Shown one piece after another: positions 31,786-43,500 of a DNA stretch of 64,000 bases. The position numbers and the translations under genes are program-made. Numbering within the stretch: position 1 is the stretch's first letter; each line of letters starts with the position of its first letter. The notes beneath the pieces are model-generated. The model did not search any database and was not told the DNA's origin. It saw only the letters and a list, made by a program, of their open reading frames with translations. The DNA is from Atopsyche davidsoni (taxonomy: Eukaryota; Arthropoda; Insecta; Trichoptera; Hydrobiosidae): contig JAILWY010000014.1 in NCBI GenBank assembly GCA_022113835.1, forward strand, positions 11,099,501-11,163,500, in the 5' to 3' direction.

Positions 31786-34684
31786 CCTCGCCTGTAAATA
31801 ATATGACTTGAACTGTCAAAAACGAATTATAAAGTTTGGTGTTGTTGGTCGACGGCGGTGCTGCCAGCTCTAAAAAATAGTGTTAAATGTCAAAAAAAAA
31901 TAATTCTGCAATTAAGTTATAGAAAAAATTATAAATAAGCATAAAATTAAAAAAATATTAATAAACTTATTATAAATAGGCTTAATTTTTCTCGCTAATT
32001 AAATGAATAAGGAATAAAGAAATCTCAATATACATTTTTCAGGTATATAATTTTTTTGTAGAATAGCCATACAAGTTACAAAAAATATATCATTAAAAAG
32101 ATTACTTACTTATTGATACACAATAAGGTCTCGCGTAGCAGTAAGCTAATTTTGATTTAAAAAAAAGGGTTTGTTAAGAGGCTTACTTGCGTTTAACCGA
32201 CAATTTATCAATGAGTCAGTCAAGTACATCCTATTTTGAGTTTTTTTTTATTAAATGTGTAAAAAAAAACTTACTACCTTACATACCGGTCGGTTGTCGG
32301 TTGTATTACAATGTGTATAGCTTACTTTTGGATCGTGAATGTGTTAAATTTGTGGTATTGTACTTATTTTTAACTTTAAAAAAAAACATCCCTTTTATCG
32401 ATCGCCAAATGTAAACTACATATTGTGTTAATTATATACATTAATTGTAGAGTTTTTTAGAAATTTAATTTTTATAAAATCGATTTATAGTCATTGCGGC
32501 AGCTTTTGTCCATAAGCGTTATCTCGAATTTCCTTCAAACTGTCTTGTCTTGCCGTGAGGTGACGGCACGCCCCAAACAAGCAGCTGTGCTCGTGGAGCA
32601 CCTATATAATAGTTTTTTGTGCCCTGACCTGTATAAATATAATGTTAAAGGATTTGAAAAAAAAAAAAATATATATATAAAAAAATATATAGATATAAAA
32701 ATAGATATTCAAACTGTGCTTTCACTTGAGGCACTAATTATAGTTGTGTGTTTTAACTTTGAATCAATTTTTTTATATAATAAATTGTTTTATTCGTTTA
32801 TTTAGCCTAATGACTTACATATGATTACTGTTTTGATAAAAACACATTTAAATATCGGTATGAGACTAAAAAACCGTACCTTGTATTTTCAATGAGATAT
32901 ATTTTTACAGGGCAGAATTTTTAAGCTGAAATAATTTTTATGTTATTATTATTGAAATTTTGTGAAAAAAATTAACAAAACACTGATAATTTTGTAAATT
33001 TAATTTTCGTCATAGTAACAGCGGCTTCAGTGAGGGTTTGATTTTGAGTGACCGATCGCCGCATTCAACTTCGCTTCAACTGTGACTGTTGCCATTCATG
33101 GTTCAAAAAAGGGTCCTAGCATTTTACAGTGCAAGACGACACAAAAAGGACCACACGTAAATGATTTTCTGTCCCCTTTTCCCGGAAGTCGCATAGTGGG
33201 TGCGAGAGGGACAGCCTTGCTGCGCTGGAAAATGCTGTATATTTATACTGTGCCACATGCTCGGACGGTCAGTCCAAATAACTCAGTCGCCTCGCCGGTA
33301 CTTGTTACAGTATACAGTTTCGCTTCAGATCGCGGTGTCATTTGATTAAGAAGTTATTTTAATTTTACTTGCAAGTCGTTTAGTAGAATTGACATTAGTC
33401 TTTATAAATATATCGCGAATCAGATGTGATATAGCAACAAGTGACAGCTGTTTTTGGCAATTTGTAATACCGTTGCCAATAATCTTTCAGTTTTTGTTTG
33501 ACGTTTGAATTTAACAGGTGAGAATGCTTATTTATTTTTATAAATTAAATGTTTATCTATTTTATTATCAATACAACTGTTATAGCTGATTGTGGAGTTA
33601 GTTATTAATATTAAGTATTGTTATTTACTTAAATATTTGATTATGGTTATAATGATAGATTATTCTGTAAATCGTTTCATATTTGTACCAAGAAGGTAAT
33701 TTAACACTGATTGTATACGAGACGAAGATATTACAGTTGCCAACAAGTTATGCTACCTGTTGAATGTAAAGAATTTGACCTTCGCAGGTAGAAATCCTAT
33801 AACCTGTCAATATAATAAAAGAAAGCGCACCTTTAGAAAATATCTTGATGTCTTCTAGAATACTCTATGAATTTAGCTTAGCGAAGAAAGTGGATATAAT
33901 ACTGTCTCTTTCTTGAACCCTCTGCTTTTCGAGAGAGGAAGAGAAATAACAATATTCAACACGTATCTCCAGTGCAAGCTGCACACGTGCACATTCTTGC
34001 ATTATTTCGATGCACCCAAATGTCAAGCTATATTCGTAACTGAAGCCTGCGATGCTTTGTCCAATTAACAGCCCTCCGGCACATTTAGTATTCAATTAAC
34101 TTGTACATCCAGTTTTCGCTGAAAATATTATTATAATAAATACTGCGGTTCCTATAAAATTCATATATAAATCAGACAGTTTACAAACAATAACTCGCCA
34201 ATAAATTCACTTATTTGTAAATAATGTTTTGAATACTCAATATCCATTATAAAGTTAAAAATGTAATCGTCTTATAATAAGTATTTTAAGAATAAACCAC
34301 AAATAAAACATATATTATTTACCGATGGCAAGAATTCTTCTATTTTATTCAGACGAGTATAGCTTTTATGATAAAGTGTTTAGCCGTTGCTGTTCCAAAC
34401 TAATTTGGTACTGAAAACACAGTAACCTTTCAATTAATCTTTCATAAAACTAATATGCCAGATAGAGGCAATTTTTCCCGGATATTACTGTACTTTTCCC
34501 CCTCTATGAAATACCTCTTCATTTTCTTATCGTAAATTGCAGTAACGTGATTAACTGAAATTCAGAATACTTCATGTAAAATTAAAGACAACCGAGTAAA
34601 AAAAAAGTGCATATTTCAGGTTGTCAAGTGGCGATTTAAATCTTGACTTAACCAGTTTTGTCGAATTCTATTAGAAGATAATAC
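31786..34684. other. Spacer upstream of HEATR6
   Basis: It is AT-rich and includes the presumed HEATR6 promoter next to 31786. Two GC-richer patches (32490-32600 and 33030-33350) have open frames of 87-103 codons with no recognisable family, splice context or paralogue. A 76-codon minus-strand frame at 33865-34095 is equally unsupported. Confidence 0.5.
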
Positions 34685-34736
34685 TATTACTAATATGATT
34701 AGGCACATTAGTTCATACATAGAAGATGATTTAAAG
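34685..34736 (+). repeat. Inverted repeat flanking the hAT element, left arm
   Basis: This 52-bp arm (TATTACTAATATGATTAGGC and on) is repeated in reverse complement at 37180-37233 with one 3-nt length difference. The arms flank the hAT transposon on both sides. Confidence 0.85.
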
Positions 34737-37020
34737 CATAGGTGGCCAACCCATGGCCCGCGTGCCACGCGTGGCACGCGGGCGTTTATTTTTGGCCCAC
34801 TGAGCATATGCAAACATTTTTTTTTTGTTTTACATAAAACCACCATTAGAATATTCCATTGAGCGTAGTTCGTATCATATCATATATATGGAAATATCTC
34901 AGCACATTGATTCAACTATCGTGGCAATTTCTTTGTTAACAATCACAAATTAAAGCTGATTTTAAAAAGCGAGCACGTCGATTTCGCGTAGATTCTCGTG
35001 AGCGTGAATGCGGGATACGGCGGGGGGAGGGGTGCGGGGCGGGTTGCTGGGCAATCCCCGGCTATCGTGCAAAGTCCAGTTCGCAGGTAGCTTGCAAAGT
35101 GCGTGGTTGTTTATTTAGGCTTAGTTAGACAGAAATGGCGTCAAATAGTAAAAACCTTGGACCAAATAAGAGAAGATTCACCGAAGAACACAGAAGTTTT
35201 CAGGAGTATAAACTATTTTTTTGTGGAATTTAAATCAAAGCCAATATGCTTGATATGCAATAGTTCTGTTTCTGCATTAAAAGAGTATAGTATTAAACGT
35301 CATTACGAGGCTAAGCATGCAAATAGGTTTGATAAGTACGAAGGGCAATTTCGACAAGACCAAGTTAATTTATTAAAAAGAAAACTTTTTGCACAACATC
35401 AGACATTTACTAATATGACTGAAAACTCAAAATGCTATGTAAAAGCTAGTTATGCAATAGCCACGATACTTGCAAAAAAATCGAAGCCATATTCAGATGA
35501 TGAAATTGTTAAGGAATGTTTGGAGAGTGCCGTTGAATGTATGTGCCCAGAAAAGAAAACAGACTTCTCATAAATAAGCCTGTCTCGTCAAACTATTACT
35601 AGGCGGGTGGACGACATTGGAAAATATATTGAAGATAATTTGAAAAATCGAGCATCCAAGTTCATATTTTATTCTCTAGCATTGGATGAAAGCACAGATC
35701 TAACAGATACCGCCCAAGTGACAATATTTATTAGAGGTGTTGATGTCCATTTTAACAAAACAGAAGAATTAGCGGCACTGTATCCACTTAAAGACACCAC
35801 TTGCTCACAAGATTTCTTAGGAGCTGTTACATCGACATTGAATCGTTTATCTTTACAACTCGACAACTTATCGGGCTTAGCAACAGATGGTGCTCCAGCA
35901 ATGGTTGGTAAACACAATGGCTTAGTAAAATTGATTGAAGACGAGGCCAGGAAAGTTGGTAATACTTCGATGCTAAATTTTCATTGCATTATTCATCAGG
36001 AAAATGTATGTTCCAAGTCCCTTAAAATGGATCATGTCATGAATGTGGTCATCAAAACAGTAAACCTTATTAAGTCGAAGGGGTTGAATCACCGTCAGTT
36101 CCAAGAGTTTCTTAAGTCTTTGGATTCAGACTATAATGACGTTACATTTTATGCAGAAGTAAGGTGGCAGACCCGTGCCAAAATGTTGAAAAGAGTTTTT
36201 GCTTTGAAGCAAGAAATACAATCATTCTTCGCAACCAAGTCAAAACGTATCCCGGAATTTGAAGACAAGGAGTGGGTTAGAGACTTTGCATTTCTGGTCG
36301 ATATAGTTAGCCATCTAGATATTGTTAATACTCATCTACAAGGGAAAGATCAACTAATCAATAGCATGTATGATCATATTTCCGCATTCCAAATGAAACT
36401 TGGGGTTTGGGAACAACAGTTAAGGGCAAAAATCTACACTCATTTTCCTACATTATTATTGGAGCCAGACGTCACACAAATAGCGACGGATAAATACGCT
36501 TCGTTGATATCAGACTTGAAGCTGGAATTTGAAAACCGATTTCAAGATTTTAAAAAGCATCGCATGCTTTTTGCTGCATTTGCAACGCCATTCTCCGTAG
36601 ATGTGAATTCATTGCCAGGATTTTTACAAATGGAACATTGTGAAATGTATTGTGATACACAGTTAAAGGAGAAATCCAATCAAGTTGGTTTGGAAGAGTT
36701 TTACAAAACATATTTGGATAAGGAGAAATATCCTGTAATATATAAACATGCTCTTTTGATGATTTCGCTGTTTGGAAACACTTACACGTGTGAACAGCTT
36801 ATCACTAGAATGAAGCACATCAAATCTCATACAAGATCACGCATCACTGATGACCATTTGGAAAACTGTTTGCGTGTAGCGACAACATCAATCGATATTA
36901 ACATTGATGCACTTGCTCTTGACAAACAAAATTAGACGTCTCATTAAAATGTAATATATTTTGTTTATTTTTATATACAAATAAAATTCTATCTTCTATA
37001 AAAACACTATATTTCTTGCT
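34737..37020 (+). mobile_element. hAT transposon, Charlie8/GTF2IRD2-like
   Basis: The left end carries GGTGGCCAACCCATGG, a typical hAT terminus, followed by a GC-rich subterminal hairpin (GTGCCACGCGTGGCAC). The transposase lies at 35134-36935. The right terminus is not visible before the hairpin at 37096, so that end may be truncated. The inverted repeats at 34685 and 37180 lie outside. Confidence 0.75.
35134..36935 (+). pseudogene. hAT transposase (GTF2IRD2/ZBED-like), two lesions
   Basis: A nearly complete transposase. The start is the ATG at 35134 (MASNSKNLGPNKRRF), which fits family N-termini, but a 1-nt shift near 35195-35215 moves the reading into the downstream frame. A single in-frame TAA at 35571-35573 then interrupts it. 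Visible parts are a BED-like zinc finger (CLICNSS...RHYEAKH), an RNase H-like core beginning LALDESTDLTDTAQ with LATDGAPAMVG, a conserved FHCIIHQE block, the RW motif (EVRWQTRAKMLKR) and the C-terminal hATC dimerisation region (GNTYTCEQLITRMKHIKS). Because only two lesions are seen, the copy is young or partly conserved. It is close to the mammalian Charlie8 family from which GTF2IRD2 was domesticated. Confidence 0.88.
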
Positions 37021-37095
37021 TGCTTTTTATATTAACACGTTGACTGCCGCTACGAATTATCTCATCCTTGTTTACTTGCCATTTTTGTGCAGCTA

Positions 37096-37176
37096 CTCTC
37101 AGAAAAATATCATCGTGATTTGTGTGGGATTTGAACCCATAAGCGCACACAAATCACGATGATATTTTTCTGAGAG
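37096..37176. repeat. Perfect 31-bp-arm hairpin with a tRNA B-box-like loop
   Basis: The arms 37096-37126 and 37146-37176 are exact reverse complements (CTCTCAGAAAAATATCATCG and on). The 19-nt loop carries, on the minus strand, a word matching the tRNA/SINE B box (GGTTCAAATCC). It may be a SINE or MITE remnant or a head-to-head duplicate. Confidence 0.8.
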
Positions 37177-37179
37177 TTT

Positions 37180-37233
37180 CTTTAAATCATCTTCTTCTAT
37201 GTATGAACTAATGTGCCTAATCATATTAGTAAT
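37180..37233 (-). repeat. Inverted repeat flanking the hAT element, right arm
   Basis: Reverse complement of 34685-34736, with AGAAGAAGAT in place of AGAAGAT. Confidence 0.85.
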
Positions 37234-37524
37234 AATATAATAAACCCGTAATGGGTAATAAATACGCATCTGATTGACGTCCAATCCAAAAAAATGTCAT
37301 ATCAAGTAATAATATAATCATAAGTTTTTGTCATTAGTCGTATCTCCCTTACTTTGATTATGGCCCACTTTTATACATTTTTTTCAAAGCCAAAGGTGGG
37401 AGTGAAGGTGAATATTCGTGAATATAGCCTCGGTTTGACACGAGGTATTGGACGACCAGGTTTTGTCTTCTGGTGTTTTTTTTTTATGCATATTGAGGCT
37501 TGATACCTGCCGCTCGTCCCCAGG

Positions 37525-40500
37525 ATGCTGTCGGCTGATAGTCCGTTCGTGGAGCAGGGCGGAGAGGAGGCGCCCGCGGGGCTGCAGCGCATGTGGAGCA
37601 TGGCCCGGGCGCGCCACGCCCTGGCAGCCGGGGGCGCCTGGGAGGCCCGCCCCCCCCCCGCGCCCTGCACCCTGGAGCCCTTCGCCCCTGCGCAGGTAAC
37701 TTGCCGATTCGCCACCTTAAAGTGAAAAAAAAAAAAAAAAAAATTCAATATATTTGACAGAGAGTACTTGGTGGAATTCCATTTTAATATTTTTGAATAA
37801 AATACTTGAGTGATTTTCCACATTTTTATTTTTATTAGTGACCGGTTTCGCCAACCTTTCACGTTGGCATTATCAAACAGAGTTTGATAATGTTGAACTC
37901 TGTTTGATAATGCCAACGTGAAAGGTTGGCGAAACCGGTCACTAATAAAAATAAAAATGTGGAAAAATATTAAAATACTTGAGAAATTCTATATTTTTGA
38001 CTGAGAGTGCTTGGTGGAATTCCATTTTAATATTTTTGAGTGATTTTCCACCTTTTTGTTTTTATTAAATAATTACCCCATTAATATAAAAACATTTGTT
38101 CACAAAAGTTTGCAATTATATAGAATCCTCCACTTGTCAGGTACATTAAAATCACATTAGCCCTTACCTCCTGACAATCATTCTCTCTCTTTCCAACAAC
38201 CTCTCCCTCTAACAATTGTTTACCTAATTGCTTATTATTATGTAAAATCTCACTCTGTTTGATAATGCCAACGTGAAAGGTTGGCGAAACCGGTCACTAA
38301 AACGAAAATGTGGAAAATCACTCAAGTATTTTATTCAAAAATATTAAAATACTTGAGTGATTTTCCACGTGTTCGTTTTTATTTGTGACCGGTTTCGCCA
38401 ACCTTTCACGTCGGCATTATCATATAATAATTATTGATAATATCTATATTCTCATATCATTATCATTACAGTGTTTGATAATGCCAACGTGAAAGGTTGG
38501 CGAAACCGGTTACAAATAAAAACGAACATGTGGAAAATCACTCAAGTATTTTACTCAAAAATATAAAAAAAAAAAACTAAACCATGAAAAATAAAGGTAA
38601 GGTGTCCCCACCCCCTGCCCAATGGATCATACCACCATATATTCGAACTCTGAGGGAAGTCATATGCATAAACACGTAGCAACAAATTGAACAATGGTGT
38701 AGCATAACAAGTGTTTTTGTGAGATTTCGCCGATATTCACTGGTATATGGATACACCATTGTTCAATTTGTTGAACGAGAGGGCAATTCGTTGCTACGTG
38801 TGTGGAGCGTTTAAGAAGTAAAGAACAATGTTTATCTGTGTTTTGGTAAACGGTATTACAGTAATACCCCGCTTTACGCGACCCCGTTATGCGCGGTTTC
38901 ACTATAACGCGAATTTCGAATTTCGCGTTAAAATGCCTCGCATTGCGCGAATTTCTTATTAAGAATGTGTATGAGATATATGAGATATGTGAAATGCATC
39001 TATTTTAGTTATTTCAGTCGATAAAAGTCTTTGAAGTCTCTAAACGACGCTAGTTTCTTCAAAGAAAGTTCATCTATGATCAAATCATATTTTGATTCGA
39101 TGAAAATATTCAACCACACGTTGCTCTTATTATTAAATATACAATATATATATTTTTTAATATTTGCGGATTCATTAAGCTTAAGCCATCAGCAAGATTT
39201 TTTTTTTAAATCTATCACGTAAATCCAATGTTTTTGATATGGATTTTAAACAATTTCCCTGTACACAAGGTTAATGTTGAGGATATAACAAGGTTGGACA
39301 GAGAGACGGCGTCGCTTCCCTGTGGAGACAGGCCTCGAGTTTTTCATCATTGGCAAGTGATGGAAGTCAAAATGATTGGAAGTTTACGCTCCATGAGCAA
39401 GAGGAAAAATAGCAAACCACTTATTGAAATCTATCTAGTTGATTGGAATCAAATTATTTATACTATCGATTATAATTCTGTTCGATTGCCACCAAAGAAG
39501 AAAGGCTTAATTCGCCAAAATCGATTATCAATACATTATGCAACAAATAAATATCATGGGTATCATAAAGAATGATATCAATATAAGTATACATTTATAA
39601 CAAAAATAATTATTGATAATATCTAAAGAATTCGCCTCTTAACTCTAAGATAGCGGATTTATTTATAGCAATAACAAATATCACATAATAATCTATTTAT
39701 AGAATACATAGTAAAACCTTCATTGAAGAAATCAACTGAAGTGTTATAAAAACCAGTTTAGTTCGTGCGTCCCAAGGTCACGTCGTGAACCAGATTATTT
39801 AATAAAAAATCAAGGGCATACTGTAAAAAAACATAAAACTGGAATAAACGTTATTGAAACTACTAGTATTTCTTTTAACAGGTAGGCGTATTCACAGCAA
39901 AAAGGCATAAGCAGTAAAATAATTCTTCGCACTAATAATTGTTACGCATGGTTTAGCTACACTCGACTTCTTGATCTACATATTAATAAGATGAAATAAT
40001 TTTAAAAAAAGCACAAGACATCTCTTAAATAAAAAAAACATGTAGTTCTTTATAAATTAATTATTACTGTATTATTTTGCCTAGGAACCCGCTGATGAAC
40101 CCTCTAAGAAACGTCTACCATCTTTTCAAGAAGGTGATAGCGACGGCGAAGACATTCTTTTGGACCAGGAGATTCAGGTTTGTTCAACAATCTATCCGTT
40201 CACATCAAACAATTATTTTTATAAATTAAATGTTCACGCTTCAGTGTAAGATCCACAACTTTTAACTTTAATAAATGAAAGCCGTACTTATAAAAGAAAA
40301 TTGTGTATTCGCTGTATTTTTTCTTTCCACGTTGTTTTGGAAATACTCGTAGTTTGTTATTTTTTCATAATTGCCGTCGCAGCTTTTCTTGAAAACCAGG
40401 TGATGAGTATAAAAGTAACACTTACACGTGTTGGTTCTCATATAAACGTTATACACATAACACGGACTTAATTTACGATAACAATGCCTGCGTATCTACA

Positions 40501-43500
40501 GCTTACCTCAACACTCCTATACATTACATAGAAACATAAATAACTCCTTATAAAATTAGATGTATATTAAAATGATCAATCATGCGTTTAGGCTGATTAG
40601 ACAAAGCATCCCGATGAAATGAAGCGACCGCGTCAAAAATATGGCAGGAGTTGACCTTTAAACATGAGAATATCTAGTATAAGTTAAGTAGGGATCGGGG
40701 CCCTTCAATATTCAGCAAAGCATCGCAGTTGATCCACGACAGACGATTTGTAACACTTCATATTTGTGCAAACCAAAAGAGAGTCTGAAGAAACCTTAGA
40801 AAGACGAAAGCGCTCACAAATAAAAACGATCGGAAATGGCCGTATGGATTTAGTAGACGGCGATCCGACGGATACTATTATAAATAATGCAAATTACTTC
40901 TGGTTTTCTTTTCGATTACATGTGACCAAGCTCCGACACACATTGGAGACGCGGTGAATTATGCATCAGTCGAGATGCAATTTGCGTAATGCAGTCGTTA
41001 TTCCGCGTGAGAGCCTTAGCAAGGGAGGGGGTGGGGGAGGGATGGAGGAGGGGGAGGAGAAGGGGTGGGGGAGGAATATCATTCAAGTTTCCGGCTTTTT
41101 CCGGTTCGCGAGGTCTTACGACGCCACATACTATCGGGCTCTTTTTATCACAAAACCACCTAGAAGTATAACTATAGGATTTATCATACATTTTCTCAAT
41201 ATTGAAAAACGATAGGTAATATAAAAAAAAAATTAAAGCGCATAAAAAAATTTAAACTATTCAAAATACACGATTCGTATTTGCTTGCTTCAAAAATAAA
41301 TTACAGACATAATTATATCAATGTATTTGATTTCCACGTTTATTGCTACTTGATTACGGTGAGAAAATACGCAGAATGTCGGCATGTCCGAGGTCAGTCT
41401 GATCGAGTTGCCGTATCGTATCTCCGATTGTGACATGTGAACATTTACAAAACAACCCGAACCCGATATTTTTGTGTCAATCATTGGAAGAAATCACACA
41501 TTTATGTTTTTATTTATCCTTATGTTACCGGATCACGATAGCCAGGGTTACAAAGGTTCACATAACTACACATATCACACTTAGTTTTAAACTCCCTAAA
41601 AGTTTTGGTGTATCACATTAGCGGGATTCATATTTAACAAGTGCAAAATGTCATGTTATTAAAATAATAAATGCATAGCATGCTACTAGAATCACTCAAA
41701 ACATTCGTTGAATGTGTATTATATTGTAATAATTATTATTATACCACATTGAAAGGCTCCTTTCGTTATCAGTATTTTTTTAAGGTTTCCAGAGTTAAGT
41801 GCTATTAACGAGTGCATTAATTGAACTCTGATTCGTCTTTTTATCGGCCACAGTATCAAACGCATGTGTTATGTCTAAATATTAAATAAATTAAGGCATC
41901 GTATACGTCTAACACCGTAACGAAATAAATAAACGCTTTCAATTTCATGCCGAATTTAAAATGGTGTAGTTTTGTGGCAAAAAAAGTTTTTTTTTTTTTT
42001 TGATAAAAATATATTAATCTTGAATTAATTTGTCATAGTATTTTTTATCGGAATTTGTTCTTGTAACGATACTATACCTATAATATTTCTATAGAGCATA
42101 TTATGCGGTTTATTATTTATATATTTCTTTAACAAGTGTTACGAAAAAATATAGTTTGAAATAGACTATCAAAAAACGGAATATTAATTTTTATATAAGT
42201 TCGTCTAGAAGATTCTTTACAACAATAAAAAATATATATACAGTCACACTGTGTTATGCTTGTATATTGTACCGATGCTTATCATTAAGTAAACTGGAAA
42301 AAAACAGTATTACAGATTTAATAAAATTAATTACGCAGGTAGCCACAAAATCATGGTTTTACTTGAGCATGTAATATCATAAATTATAAACAAGATTACG
42401 TCGGATTGCCAAAAAATCTTTCCAGTATTCATATCTAGTGAAGTGAAAATAACACGCGACAGCTTGTAGCTATTAATTCTACATGACGCTTATAAATGAT
42501 GGAATAAAAAAATTGCAGCCACACTGAAAAACACCCTTGAAAGACACTTTTTTTATTGTTTATTATGATCTGTTATTACTATAAAAAATCGGACGCTACG
42601 TTTATTTTTAGTTGTTGTTGGTTTTTTCATTGCTTTTCTGATTATTATTTATTTAGTTTTTTTTTTATCCCAATACTAAACTATGAAGTATTGTTTTGTA
42701 CCGAGTCTTCAATTTCGATAAATTTGATTGTACCACCTGAGGCCCACCTAGTAGACATTATACGGTTTGGATAAGGGTATATTTTTATTTTTTTAATCAC
42801 TGAAACTTTCAGACTGCAATTTCTTGCAAATATTGAATATAAAGGGTGCTTATGAGTCCTGGCCAGGGTCAGGGGACGGTCTGGGCGTCTTCGGTGGAGT
42901 CGGGAGAAGACGCCGGCGTCGTGGACGGTGAAATTAATTCATTCAGTAACGGCGCGGACTTTGGTCAGTGCGCCACGAAATTCTAAATGAATCTGCCTCT
43001 GACGTCATCAGACAGGGCGGCTCGTGGAGATAAACTGACTTTTCATTATAATTTCTGATCCAAAGACATCGCTTGCATAATAGCAACCTCATTAAATTTA
43101 TAACCGATCAAGCTTATCAGCAGGGCCTAGGTCAAGTAAATATATAAACAATTCAAGAAAAAAATCTAACAATTGTATCGCGTTGGTTGCAACGACCTAT
43201 TTCAATAACCTCTGCGGGAATCATCAGCACATATGTATTTTAGGCAGTTTGTATATGGTACAGCTTAGACTTTTCAGCGCGTAGCAAGAATAGTTTTTTT
43301 TTTTATTATCTGAAAGCTGCGGACGCCGTTTCGTCACGTCTGGCCAGACAGCCGCTGGTCTATTTGAAGAGGAGACTTTGGCCGGCTCGGACCAGCTTAA
43401 GTAACGTCCGATAACCGGCGATGACGCAAACGTCCACCGGCTCGAGAGCTTTATAAGTTCTCTGGCATATCGGTGCGGAGAAAGCTGGGGAAATTGAAAA

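Noticed and set aside
33082..33345. 87-codon plus-strand ORF in a GC-richer patch
   Set aside because: No family, splice context or paralogue. It could be promoter-associated or chance.
37371..37916. 181-codon minus-strand ORF
   Set aside because: It is antisense to exon 1 of the two-repeat gene and runs through a palindromic repeat.
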